From contig NZ_JYKS01000038.1 of NCBI RefSeq assembly GCF_000935045.1, positions 1 to 33,472 on the forward strand: 33,472 nucleotides of DNA, read 5' to 3'. Positions 25,980 to 32,907 of the stretch are shown here, one piece after another. Position numbers and translations under genes: made by a program. A model generated the notes under the pieces. That model was not told the origin of the DNA, did no database searches, and saw nothing but the letters and a program-made list of their open reading frames with translations. Each line of letters starts with the position of its first letter. The first letter of the stretch is position 1. Source of the DNA: Pseudomonas sp. 10-1B. GTDB taxonomy: Bacteria > Pseudomonadota > Gammaproteobacteria > Pseudomonadales > Pseudomonadaceae.

Positions 25980-26729
25980 GTGTCCTATCAGTTGCGGCGT
26001 GAGGAAGTGGTGGATGTGGCCGGCTTGCAGGCCATGCTTGAACACAGCCCCGGCAAGGCCGCCCAGGCGATCCTGGCGGCGGCAGGGCAGGGCGCGGTCG
26101 AGGCGCAGTTGTTGCTGGGGCAGATTCTGCTCGACGGACGTGGTATCGAAGCGGATGCCTGTGTGGCCCGGCGCTGGTTCGAAATTGCCGCGCAAGGCGG
26201 CAGTGCCATGGCGCACAACATGCTCGGGCGCTGCCTGGAACATGGCTGGGGTGGCGAAGTGAGCTTGGCTCAGGCGGCCGTTCACTATGCCCGCGCGGCT
26301 GATGCCGGGTTGGACTGGGGCCTCTACAACCTGGGCAACCTGCTGGCCACCGGGCGCGGGGTACCGGCCAACCAGGCGCAGGCACTGATGTGTTACGAGA
26401 AGGCTGCGCACCTGGGGCATGCCAAGTCGATGAACCTGTACGGGCGTTACCTGGAGCAGGGCATTGCCACGGCACCTAGCCCGGCGCGGGCGGTGCGCTG
26501 GTATCGGCGCTCGGCCGAGGCGGGGGATTTTCGCGGGATGTTCAGTTTGGCGCTGGTGCTGGTCGAGCGGGGTGACCTGGCAGAGGCCGGTCGTTGGCTG
26601 GAACGGGCGCGGGTTGAGGGCAACATGAATTTCCTGCGTGCTGCCCTGGTGACTTTGCAGGGGGCGGGGCCGGTGCTCATGGCCTTTGCGGGGCGCTATG
26701 CCGAGGAAATCGAACGGCGCGGGGAGTGA
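25980..26729 (+). CDS. Sel1-repeat protein linked to piuC
   Basis: This 249-residue protein is made of about five Sel1-like (TPR-related) repeats, for example AQLLLGQILLDGRGIEADACVARRWFEIAAQGG and LYNLGNLLATGRGVPANQAQALMCYEKAAHLG. It has no signal peptide or membrane helix. Such repeats bind partner proteins. It starts with GTG, 3 nt after the piuC stop, so it is almost surely co-transcribed with piuC. P. aeruginosa has a Sel1 gene in the same place. No function is known to me; an adaptor role for PiuC or its target is only a guess. Confidence 0.85.
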   Translation: MSYQLRREEVVDVAGLQAMLEHSPGKAAQAILAAAGQGAVEAQLLLGQILLDGRGIEADACVARRWFEIAAQGGSAMAHNMLGRCLEHGWGGEVSLAQAAVHYARAADAGLDWGLYNLGNLLATGRGVPANQAQALMCYEKAAHLGHAKSMNLYGRYLEQGIATAPSPARAVRWYRRSAEAGDFRGMFSLALVLVERGDLAEAGRWLERARVEGNMNFLRAALVTLQGAGPVLMAFAGRYAEEIERRGE

Positions 26730-26740
26730 GGGTGCCTGTG

Positions 26741-26921
26741 CTGGCCCTATCGCCGGCAAGCCAGCTCCCACAGGATCGCATCAGGGCTGACAGATGCTGT
26801 GGCGAGCACCTGGCAACCCTGGTGCCTTTGCCAGAAACCATAGAATCTCCCACAGGTACTGCACAGTATTTGAAAGCTGTGAGGACTCTGTGGGAGCCGG
26901 CTTGCCGGCGATAGGGCCGGT
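26741..26921. repeat. Widely spaced REP pair with an extra half-arm
   Basis: One arm ATCGCCGGCAAGCCAGCTCC lies at about 26749-26768. The inverted arm GGGAGCCGGCTTGCCGGCGAT lies at about 26891-26911. The spacing of about 120 nt is longer than in the other pairs. A partial arm TCTCCCACAGGT lies between them at about 26847-26858. This suggests an expanded or partly decayed cluster between the convergent Sel1 and speC genes. Confidence 0.8.
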
Positions 26922-26939
26922 ACAGGACAGCACAAATGA

Positions 26940-26961
26940 AACGGGGCCTTGCGGCCCCGTT
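26940..26961 (-). terminator. Terminator of speC
   Basis: The perfect 9-bp stem AACGGGGCC / GGCCCCGTT has a 4-nt loop. On the minus strand it is followed by TCATTTG. It lies 5 nt past the speC stop codon, as expected for an intrinsic terminator of that gene. Confidence 0.8.
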
Positions 26962-26966
26962 CTGCA

Positions 26967-28130
26967 TTACAGGTAGTAAGCCTTCAGCGGCGGGAAACCG
27001 TTGAACTCTACTGCGCTGTAGCTGGTGGTGTAGGCGCCGGTCGACAGCCAGTACAGGCGGTCGCCGATGGCCAGATTCAGCGGCAGGCCGTACTTGTAGT
27101 GCTCGTACATGATGTCGGCGCTGTCGCAGGTCGGGCCGGCGATGACCACTTCTTCGGTTTCGCCTTTCTTCTCGGTCCAGATCGGGAACTTGATCGACTC
27201 GTCCATGGTTTCGATCAGGCCGGAGAACTTGCCCACGTCGGTATAGATCCAGCGCTCGACGGCGGTACGCGACTTGCGTGCTACCAGCACCACTTCGCTG
27301 ACCAAGATACCGGCGTTGGCGATCAGCGAACGGCCTGGCTCGAGGATGATTTCCGGCAGCTCGTCACCGAAGTCTTCCTTGAGGAAGCGGATGATCTCTT
27401 CGGCGTAGGTTTCCAGGCTGTTGGTACGGGTGATGTAGTTGGCCGGGAAGCCGCCACCCATGTTGATCAGCTTCAGCTCGATGCCGTCTTCTTCCTTCAG
27501 GCGCTCGAAGATCACCTTGACCTTGGCGATGGCCGCGTCCCACACGCTGATGTCGCGCTGCTGCGAGCCGACGTGGAAGGAGATGCCGTATGGCACCAGG
27601 CCCAGGTCGCGGGCGAGGATCAGCAGGTCCATGGCCATGTCGGTCTGGCAGCCGAATTTACGCGACAGTGGCCAGTCGGCAGTGGTGGAACCTTCGGTCA
27701 GGATACGCACGTACACTTTCGAGCCCGGCGCGGCCTTGGCGATGTTGCGCAGGTCGGCTTCCGAGTCGGTGGCATACAGGCGCACGCCCTTCTCATAGAA
27801 GTAGCGGATGTCCTTGGACTTCTTGATGGTGTTGCCGTAGCTGATACGGTCGGCGCTGACGCCGCGCCCCAGTACCTTGTCCAGCTCGTAGATCGAGGCG
27901 ATGTCGAAGCTCGAACCTTTCTCTTTGAGCAGGTCGATGATCTCCACGGCCGGGTTGGCCTTGACCGCGTAGTAGACCTTGGCGAATTCGAAACCGGCGC
28001 GCAGGTCGTCATAGGCCTGGCTGATCATCTGGGTGTCGATGAGTACGAACGGGGTTTCCTGCTTGTCGGCGAACGCCTTCATTTTCTGGAAGGTGTCACG
28101 CGCGAAATAGTCTTCGACCTGGATCGACAT
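26967..28130 (-). CDS. speC: Ornithine/lysine decarboxylase SpeC (alanine-racemase fold)
   Basis: This 387-residue fold-type III PLP decarboxylase makes putrescine from ornithine. The PLP lysine is K57 in YYAVKANP. A glycine-rich phosphate site follows at MGGGFPANYI and EPGRSLIANAG. The catalytic cysteine C335 is in GPTCDSADI, and the C-terminal segment TGAYTTSYSAVEFNGF is typical. This fold is the eukaryotic-type ornithine decarboxylase, unlike the large E. coli SpeC. Some members also use lysine, so the substrate range is not certain. The ATG at 28130 has GGAG 9 nt upstream; frame-upstream ATGs at 28145 and 28151 lack this. P. aeruginosa speC lies close to piuBAC too. Confidence 0.93.
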   Translation of the reverse strand: MSIQVEDYFARDTFQKMKAFADKQETPFVLIDTQMISQAYDDLRAGFEFAKVYYAVKANPAVEIIDLLKEKGSSFDIASIYELDKVLGRGVSADRISYGNTIKKSKDIRYFYEKGVRLYATDSEADLRNIAKAAPGSKVYVRILTEGSTTADWPLSRKFGCQTDMAMDLLILARDLGLVPYGISFHVGSQQRDISVWDAAIAKVKVIFERLKEEDGIELKLINMGGGFPANYITRTNSLETYAEEIIRFLKEDFGDELPEIILEPGRSLIANAGILVSEVVLVARKSRTAVERWIYTDVGKFSGLIETMDESIKFPIWTEKKGETEEVVIAGPTCDSADIMYEHYKYGLPLNLAIGDRLYWLSTGAYTTSYSAVEFNGFPPLKAYYL

Positions 28131-28261
28131 GCTCAGGGACTCCATGGGCAAACTGAAAGATTAAGTGGCTGCAAACTGAACGTCCTCCGTATCCCCACTT
28201 TGGTTCGCCTACTCAGTACTTGAGCCGGATGGATCGTTTCCAGCATGGACGTTCGGCGCGC

Positions 28262-28290
28262 ACTTTAGGGCGTGAAGAATGCAGAATCAA
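28262..28290 (-). promoter_or_regulatory. Predicted speC promoter
   Basis: On the minus strand, the -35 TTGATT (28285-28290) is followed by a 17-nt spacer and the -10 TAAAGT (28262-28267). Transcription would start near 28255, giving a leader of about 125 nt before the speC ATG. This is a by-eye match with 4 of 6 positions in each hexamer. Confidence 0.4.
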
Positions 28291-28411
28291 CAGGCAATCC
28301 GGGCGTGATCGACGTGGATCGACGACCAGCCATTTGAATAACCGACTCGTGTGACCGGCTGATGTTCCCCGCGAGGTTTCAAACGTAAAAAATTGTGGAA
28401 TGGACCGCGTT

Positions 28412-28488
28412 GGGCCCTTCGCGGGCAAGCCCGCTCCTACAGGGTTTTCGCAAATCCTGTAGGAGCGGGTTTACCCGCGAAGGGGCCA
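28412..28488. repeat. REP pair between speC and fecI
   Basis: One arm CTTCGCGGGCAAGCCCGCTC lies at about 28417-28436. The inverted arm GAGCGGGTTTACCCGCGAAG lies at about 28463-28482. The spacer is only about 25 nt. Unlike the others, this pair lies between two gene starts (divergent speC and fecI). The rest of the 28152-28624 gap holds the predicted speC promoter and the fecI control region; no other gene is seen there. Confidence 0.85.
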
Positions 28489-28585
28489 GCGGTGTTCATA
28501 TTTATGGCCACATTTTCCTGGTACCCCCGTACAGGAAAGTACGCATAAATTTTTTGTTACCGACTGGCGGATTTGCTGGTTTTTA

Positions 28586-28602
28586 TGAGAACCATTACTA
28601 TT
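28586..28602 (+). promoter_or_regulatory. Fur-box-like site upstream of fecI
   Basis: TGAGAACCATTACTATT matches the Fur-box form TGAGAATCATTATCATT at 14 of 17 positions. It overlaps a possible -10 TACTAT (28596-28601) with -35 TTGCTG (28573-28578) at 17-nt spacing. It ends 22 nt before the fecI start codon. Fur control of fecIR is established in E. coli and Pseudomonas. Confidence 0.7.
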
Positions 28603-28624
28603 CGCAACCTTATCCGCCTCCCTG

Positions 28625-29122
28625 ATGACCCCGACCGTGTCCGGACCCAAAGGCTTCCTCGACCACTACCATGAGCTGATCGGCACCTGGACGCGCAAGC
28701 TGCGCAGTCGTCAGCAGGCCGAGGACCTCACCCATGATGCCTTTGTCCGGGTCCTGGAAAACCCGCGCGAGCGGGTCGAGCAGCCACGCGCCTACCTGCA
28801 CCAGACCGCACGCAACATTGCCGTGGATGGCTTCCGCCGCGAAGACCGGCGCCAGGCCCTGGAGCTGGAAGCTTTCGATGAGGGCGCGTCTGGCAGTGGC
28901 GACCCGGAGGCCTACGTGCATGCCCTGGAGCTGGCCGACAGCGTCGAGCGGGCACTGGCCGAACTGCCGCTCAACTGTCGGCAGGTGTTCATCTGGCAGA
29001 AGCTCGAAGGCCTGACCCAGGCCGAGATCGCCGAGCGCATGGGGTTGAGCAAGAACATGGTCGAAAAGTATATGATTCGCACGCTCCGGCACTTGCGTGA
29101 GCACCTGGATGTGTCGGCATGA
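28625..29122 (+). CDS. fecI: Iron-starvation ECF sigma factor FecI
   Basis: This 165-residue ECF sigma factor has region 2 (LRSRQQAEDLTHDAFVRVL and the following promoter-melting segment) and region 4 (LPLNCRQVFIWQKLEGLTQAEIAERMGLSKNMVEKY). It belongs to the FecI group that transcribes a neighbouring TonB receptor gene. It is followed by fecR and fecA, the standard order of a cell-surface signalling system. Its expression is probably iron-repressed through the Fur-like box just upstream. The start codon has no strong ribosome site. Confidence 0.93.
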   Translation: MTPTVSGPKGFLDHYHELIGTWTRKLRSRQQAEDLTHDAFVRVLENPRERVEQPRAYLHQTARNIAVDGFRREDRRQALELEAFDEGASGSGDPEAYVHALELADSVERALAELPLNCRQVFIWQKLEGLTQAEIAERMGLSKNMVEKYMIRTLRHLREHLDVSA

Positions 29123-29142
29123 TGAGTCAGGAGACCTTTTCG

Positions 29143-30105
29143 ATGAAACAGCACGGTACCGATACCGTCCGCGAGCAGGCGGCCGCGTGGTTCGCCCGCG
29201 TGCAGGATGCGCCTCGGGATGCCGGGCTGCAGGCACAGTTGCGCGCCTGGCTGGAGAGTGATGCGCGGCACCGTGAGGAGTACGAGCAACTGGCCCGCGT
29301 GTGGCAGGCCGCCGACTTCATCCCCCGCCAGCGCCTGGAAGCATTGTGCCAGCCGGACCCGGTGCGCCAGTTGCCACGCCGGCGCTTCGTACGCCAGGCC
29401 TTGGCCGCCAGTGTGGCGCTACTGGCCTTGGGCCTGGGCTGGGGCGGCTGGCACTACCAGCAACTGAACCACCAGGGCAGCCTGCAGACCGCCTTCGGCG
29501 AGCGTCGCCAGGTGGATCTGCCGGATGGCTCGCACCTTGAACTCAATGGCAGTACGCAATTGCAGGTCGACTTCAGCGCCGGCCAGCGGCATATCCGGCT
29601 GAGCGCGGGGGAGGTGATGTTCACCGTCGCCCACGACAGCGGCAGGCCGTTCGTGGTCGACACCGCCCAAGGCAGCGTGACCGTCACCGGTACCCGCTTC
29701 GACGTACGCCTGGACCCGGCCAGCACCCGCGTGGCGGTGGAGCAGGGTTCGGTTCGTGTGCAGGGCCAGGGCGCTTCGCTTGCACAACTGACGGCCGGCC
29801 AGGGCTCGCATATCGATGTGCACGGCAAGGTGGCCGCACCCTACGCGGTCGATACTGCCGCCCTGACCGCCTGGCGCCAGGGCAAGCTGGTGTTCGACAA
29901 CGCCACCCTGGCCGAGGTGGTGGCCGAAGCATCGCGCTACCGCAGCCAGCCGTTGCGGGTCGCCCCCGGTAAAGTCGCTCAGTTGCGCTTGTCCAGCACC
30001 TTCAGCACCGACGATACCGATGCGCTGCTGCGTGCCTTGCCGAGCATCCTGCCGGTGGCCATCAAGGCCCATGAAGACGGCTCCCGCGAAATAATCGCGA
30101 AATAG
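29143..30105 (+). CDS. fecR: FecR-type anti-sigma/sigma regulator
   Basis: This inner-membrane regulator has about 320 residues. A cytoplasmic N-terminal domain (DUF4880; EQAAAWFARVQDAP) binds the sigma factor, one membrane helix lies near residues 85-100, and a periplasmic FecR domain and a C-terminal DUF4974/STN-like domain contact the receptor. It carries the iron-citrate signal from FecA to FecI. I choose the ATG at 29143 because AGGAG lies 9 nt before it. An ATG at 29119 in the same frame overlaps the fecI stop (ATGA) and would add 8 residues; coupled translation from there cannot be excluded. Confidence 0.9.
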   Translation: MKQHGTDTVREQAAAWFARVQDAPRDAGLQAQLRAWLESDARHREEYEQLARVWQAADFIPRQRLEALCQPDPVRQLPRRRFVRQALAASVALLALGLGWGGWHYQQLNHQGSLQTAFGERRQVDLPDGSHLELNGSTQLQVDFSAGQRHIRLSAGEVMFTVAHDSGRPFVVDTAQGSVTVTGTRFDVRLDPASTRVAVEQGSVRVQGQGASLAQLTAGQGSHIDVHGKVAAPYAVDTAALTAWRQGKLVFDNATLAEVVAEASRYRSQPLRVAPGKVAQLRLSSTFSTDDTDALLRALPSILPVAIKAHEDGSREIIAK

Positions 30106-30213
30106 ATTCAGGTTTTTTTTCGCTCGTTCGTCTTCCTCGCCAGCTGCAACTGCCAAGCATTTTCATTTGCAAGCGGTTGGCGTTTATTCCGTACTCCAGG
30201 ATGTTTCGACGAC

Positions 30214-32643
30214 GTGAAAAACAACAAACCTTTCCCACGCTTCCGCGCCCTGGCGCTGGCCCTGGCGGTCAGCGCGGTGGCCGTCAACAGTCAGGCCGCC
30301 GAGGCCGGCAGCACCATCCAGATCCAGGCCCAACCGTTGGCTTCGGCGCTGAACCAGCTTGGCCAGCAGACCAACCTGCAGCTGTTCTTCAGCCCCGAGC
30401 TGGTGGCTGGCAAGCAGGCCCCGGCGGTGTCCGGCAACCTGGCGCCGGTGCAGGCACTGCAACAGTTGCTGCAAGGCAGCGGGCTGACCTTCGAGATGTC
30501 CCAGGACACTGTCGTGGTAAAGCCGTTGCCGACTACCCTCGACCTGGGCAGCGGTAGCCTGGAGCTGGCGCCCACCGACATCAAGGTGGTCGGTGACTGG
30601 CTGGGCGATGCCCAGCAAAGCGTCGTGCACAACCACCCTGGCGCGCGCACCGTGGTGCGCCGCGAGGCGATGGTAGAGAAGGGCGCGATGAACGTACGCG
30701 ATGTGCTGCGCGGCATCCCGGGTGTGCAAGTGCAGGACTCCAACGGCACCGGCGGTAGCGACCTGTCGCTGAACGTTGGCGTGCGCGGCCTGACTTCGCG
30801 CTTGTCGCCGCGCTCCACGGTGCTGATCGACGGCATCCCTGCCGCCTTTGCGCCGTATGGCCAGCCGCAGCTGTCGATGGCGCCGATTTCCTCGGGCAAC
30901 CTCGACAGCATCGACGTGGTGCGTGGCGCAGGCTCGGTGCGCTATGGCCCGCAGAACGTCGGCGGGGTGATCAACTTCGTCACCCGGGCGATCCCGGAAA
31001 AGGCCTCGGCCGAGCTGTCCACCACCCTGGAAACCTCCCAGCACGGTGGCTGGAAGCACACCGAGTCGGCCTTCGTCGGCGGCACGGCGGACAACGGCAT
31101 GGGCGTGGCGCTGCTGTACACCGGGGTGAATGGCAACGGCTACCGCGAAAGCAACAACGGCAACGACATCGACGACGTCATCCTCAAGACCCACTGGGCG
31201 CCAACCGACGTCGATGAGTTCTGGCTCAACTTCCACTACTACGATGGCCGTGCCGACATGCCCGGTGGCCTGACCCAGGCCCAGTACGACAGCAACCCGT
31301 TCCAGTCAGTGCGTGACTACGACTACTTCGCCGGCCGGCGCAAGGATGTGTCGTTCAAATGGCAGCGGCAACTCGACGACGCCACCCAGCTCGAAGTGCT
31401 GACCTACTACACCGACAGCTTCCGCGGCAGCGCCATCGCCGCGCGGGACATGAAGACCCTGTCATCGTACCCGCGCAATTACCACACCTTCGCCATCGAG
31501 CCGCGGCTGTCGCGCATCTTCTTCGCCGGCCCGACTACCCAGGAAGTCAGCGTGGGTTACCGTTACCTGAAGGAGGCGATGCGCGAGCAGTCCACCCGCC
31601 TGGCGCTGATCGACAACGTACCGACCGTGACCCCGACCTCCGATGGCCACGTGTTCCAGGACCGCAGCGGCGGCACCGAGGCCAGCGCCTACTACATCGA
31701 CGACAAGATCGACGTGGGCAACTGGACCATCACCCCGGGCATCCGCTTCGAGCACATCAACACCGACTGGCGCGACCGCCCGGTGCTCGGCGCCAACGGC
31801 CAGCCAGTGCCGGAGAAGAACCGCAGCATCACCAGCAACGAGCCGCTGCCGGCGCTGAGCGTGATGTACCACATCTCCGATGCCTGGAAAGTGTTCGCCA
31901 ACTACGAAACTTCGTTCGGCAGCCTGCAGTACTTCCAGCTGGGCCAGGGCGGTGCCGGCGACAGCACGGCCAATGGCCTGGAGCCGGAAAAGGCCAAGAC
32001 CTACGAAATCGGCACGCGCTATGACAATGGTGGTTTCGCCGGTGAGTTGACCGCGTTCTACATCGACTTCGATGACGAGCTGCAGTACATCAGCAACGAC
32101 GTGGGCTGGACCAACCTCGGGGCGACCAAGCACCAGGGCATCGAGGCTTCGGTGCGTTATGACCTGGCGGGGCTGGACCCGCGCCTGGACGGGCTGTCGG
32201 TGAGTGGTGGCTATACCTATACCCGCGCTACCTATGAAGGGGAAATTCCTGGCTTCAAGGGGCGTGACCTGCCGTTCTATTCACGCCAGGTGGCCACGGC
32301 CGGGGTGCGTTACGCGGTCAATCGCTGGACCTGGAACCTGGATGCCTACGCCCAGTCCAAACAGCGCGCGCCGGGTACCGGGATCAATGCCGATGGCAGC
32401 TTCAACGGTAACTACATCACCGAGCCGAGTGCGGACGGGCAGTATGGCGACATCCCGGGTTATGTGACCTGGCATGCCCGTGGCGGCTATGACTTTGGCC
32501 CGGAACTGTCCAACCTGAAGCTGGCGGCGGGGGTGAAGAACCTGTTCGACAAGCAGTATTTCACCCGCTCCAGCGACAACAATGCCGGCCTCTATGTGGG
32601 TGAGCCACGGACCTTCTATGTGCAGGCCAGTGTAGGGTTCTGA
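30214..32643 (+). CDS. fecA: Ferric citrate TonB-dependent receptor/transducer FecA
   Basis: This 809-residue outer-membrane receptor has a signal peptide (to about residue 29). An N-terminal STN signalling domain follows (about 30-105; IQAQPLASALNQLGQQTNLQ), then the plug (IPGVQVQD through SVRYGPQNVGGVINFVTRAIP) and a barrel ending in SVGF. Long stretches match my memory of E. coli FecA, for example VVGDWLGDA, AFAPYGQPQLS, YYDGRADMPGGL and DDKIDVGNWTITPG, so ferric citrate is the likely ligand. The STN domain signals to FecR. It starts with GTG at 30214, 108 nt after fecR, in a gap that may carry a FecI-dependent promoter. Its transport role needs TonB, which is not in the window. Confidence 0.93.
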   Translation: MKNNKPFPRFRALALALAVSAVAVNSQAAEAGSTIQIQAQPLASALNQLGQQTNLQLFFSPELVAGKQAPAVSGNLAPVQALQQLLQGSGLTFEMSQDTVVVKPLPTTLDLGSGSLELAPTDIKVVGDWLGDAQQSVVHNHPGARTVVRREAMVEKGAMNVRDVLRGIPGVQVQDSNGTGGSDLSLNVGVRGLTSRLSPRSTVLIDGIPAAFAPYGQPQLSMAPISSGNLDSIDVVRGAGSVRYGPQNVGGVINFVTRAIPEKASAELSTTLETSQHGGWKHTESAFVGGTADNGMGVALLYTGVNGNGYRESNNGNDIDDVILKTHWAPTDVDEFWLNFHYYDGRADMPGGLTQAQYDSNPFQSVRDYDYFAGRRKDVSFKWQRQLDDATQLEVLTYYTDSFRGSAIAARDMKTLSSYPRNYHTFAIEPRLSRIFFAGPTTQEVSVGYRYLKEAMREQSTRLALIDNVPTVTPTSDGHVFQDRSGGTEASAYYIDDKIDVGNWTITPGIRFEHINTDWRDRPVLGANGQPVPEKNRSITSNEPLPALSVMYHISDAWKVFANYETSFGSLQYFQLGQGGAGDSTANGLEPEKAKTYEIGTRYDNGGFAGELTAFYIDFDDELQYISNDVGWTNLGATKHQGIEASVRYDLAGLDPRLDGLSVSGGYTYTRATYEGEIPGFKGRDLPFYSRQVATAGVRYAVNRWTWNLDAYAQSKQRAPGTGINADGSFNGNYITEPSADGQYGDIPGYVTWHARGGYDFGPELSNLKLAAGVKNLFDKQYFTRSSDNNAGLYVGEPRTFYVQASVGF

Positions 32644-32652
32644 CATTTGCGC

Positions 32653-32834
32653 TGGTCCTCTTCGCGGGCTTGCCCGCTCCCACAGGTACAGCGCAGGCCT
32701 GGAGGCTTGTGGCATTCCTGTGGGAGCGGGCGAGCCCGCGAAGAGGCCGGCACAGGCAGCCATTTTTAGGGCTCTGATCAGAGATTGCCGGGGCCGCTTT
32801 GCGGCCCATCGCGACACAAGGCCGCTCCCACACA
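32653..32834. repeat. REP pair plus a third, different REP-like arm
   Basis: One arm CTTCGCGGGCTTGCCCGCTC lies at about 32659-32678. The inverted arm GAGCGGGCGAGCCCGCGAAG lies at about 32723-32742. A variant arm at about 32788-32834 (GGGGCCGCTTTGCGGCCCATCG, then GGCCGCTCCCACA) follows. The variant has a different stem but the same CGCTCCCACA end. The last arm runs straight into the left end of the IS element. No gene is seen between fecA and the transposase. Confidence 0.82.
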
Positions 32835-32870
32835 GGCTGTGTGAAAACCTGAAATTTTGAGCCAGCTCCT

Positions 32871-32907
32871 GAAAAATGCCCCGCATCAACGATGCGGGGC
32901 ATTTTTC
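32871..32907 (+). other. Perfect 17-bp hairpin directly before the transposase start
   Basis: GAAAAATGCCCCGCATC (32871-32887) pairs without mismatch with 32891-32907, leaving a 3-nt loop. The next base is the A of the transposase ATG. The right arm contains GGGG at 32896-32899, the only ribosome-site-like motif, at 8 nt from the ATG. The T-run in the right arm also makes it terminator-like. It probably limits transposase expression from outside transcripts. Confidence 0.8.
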
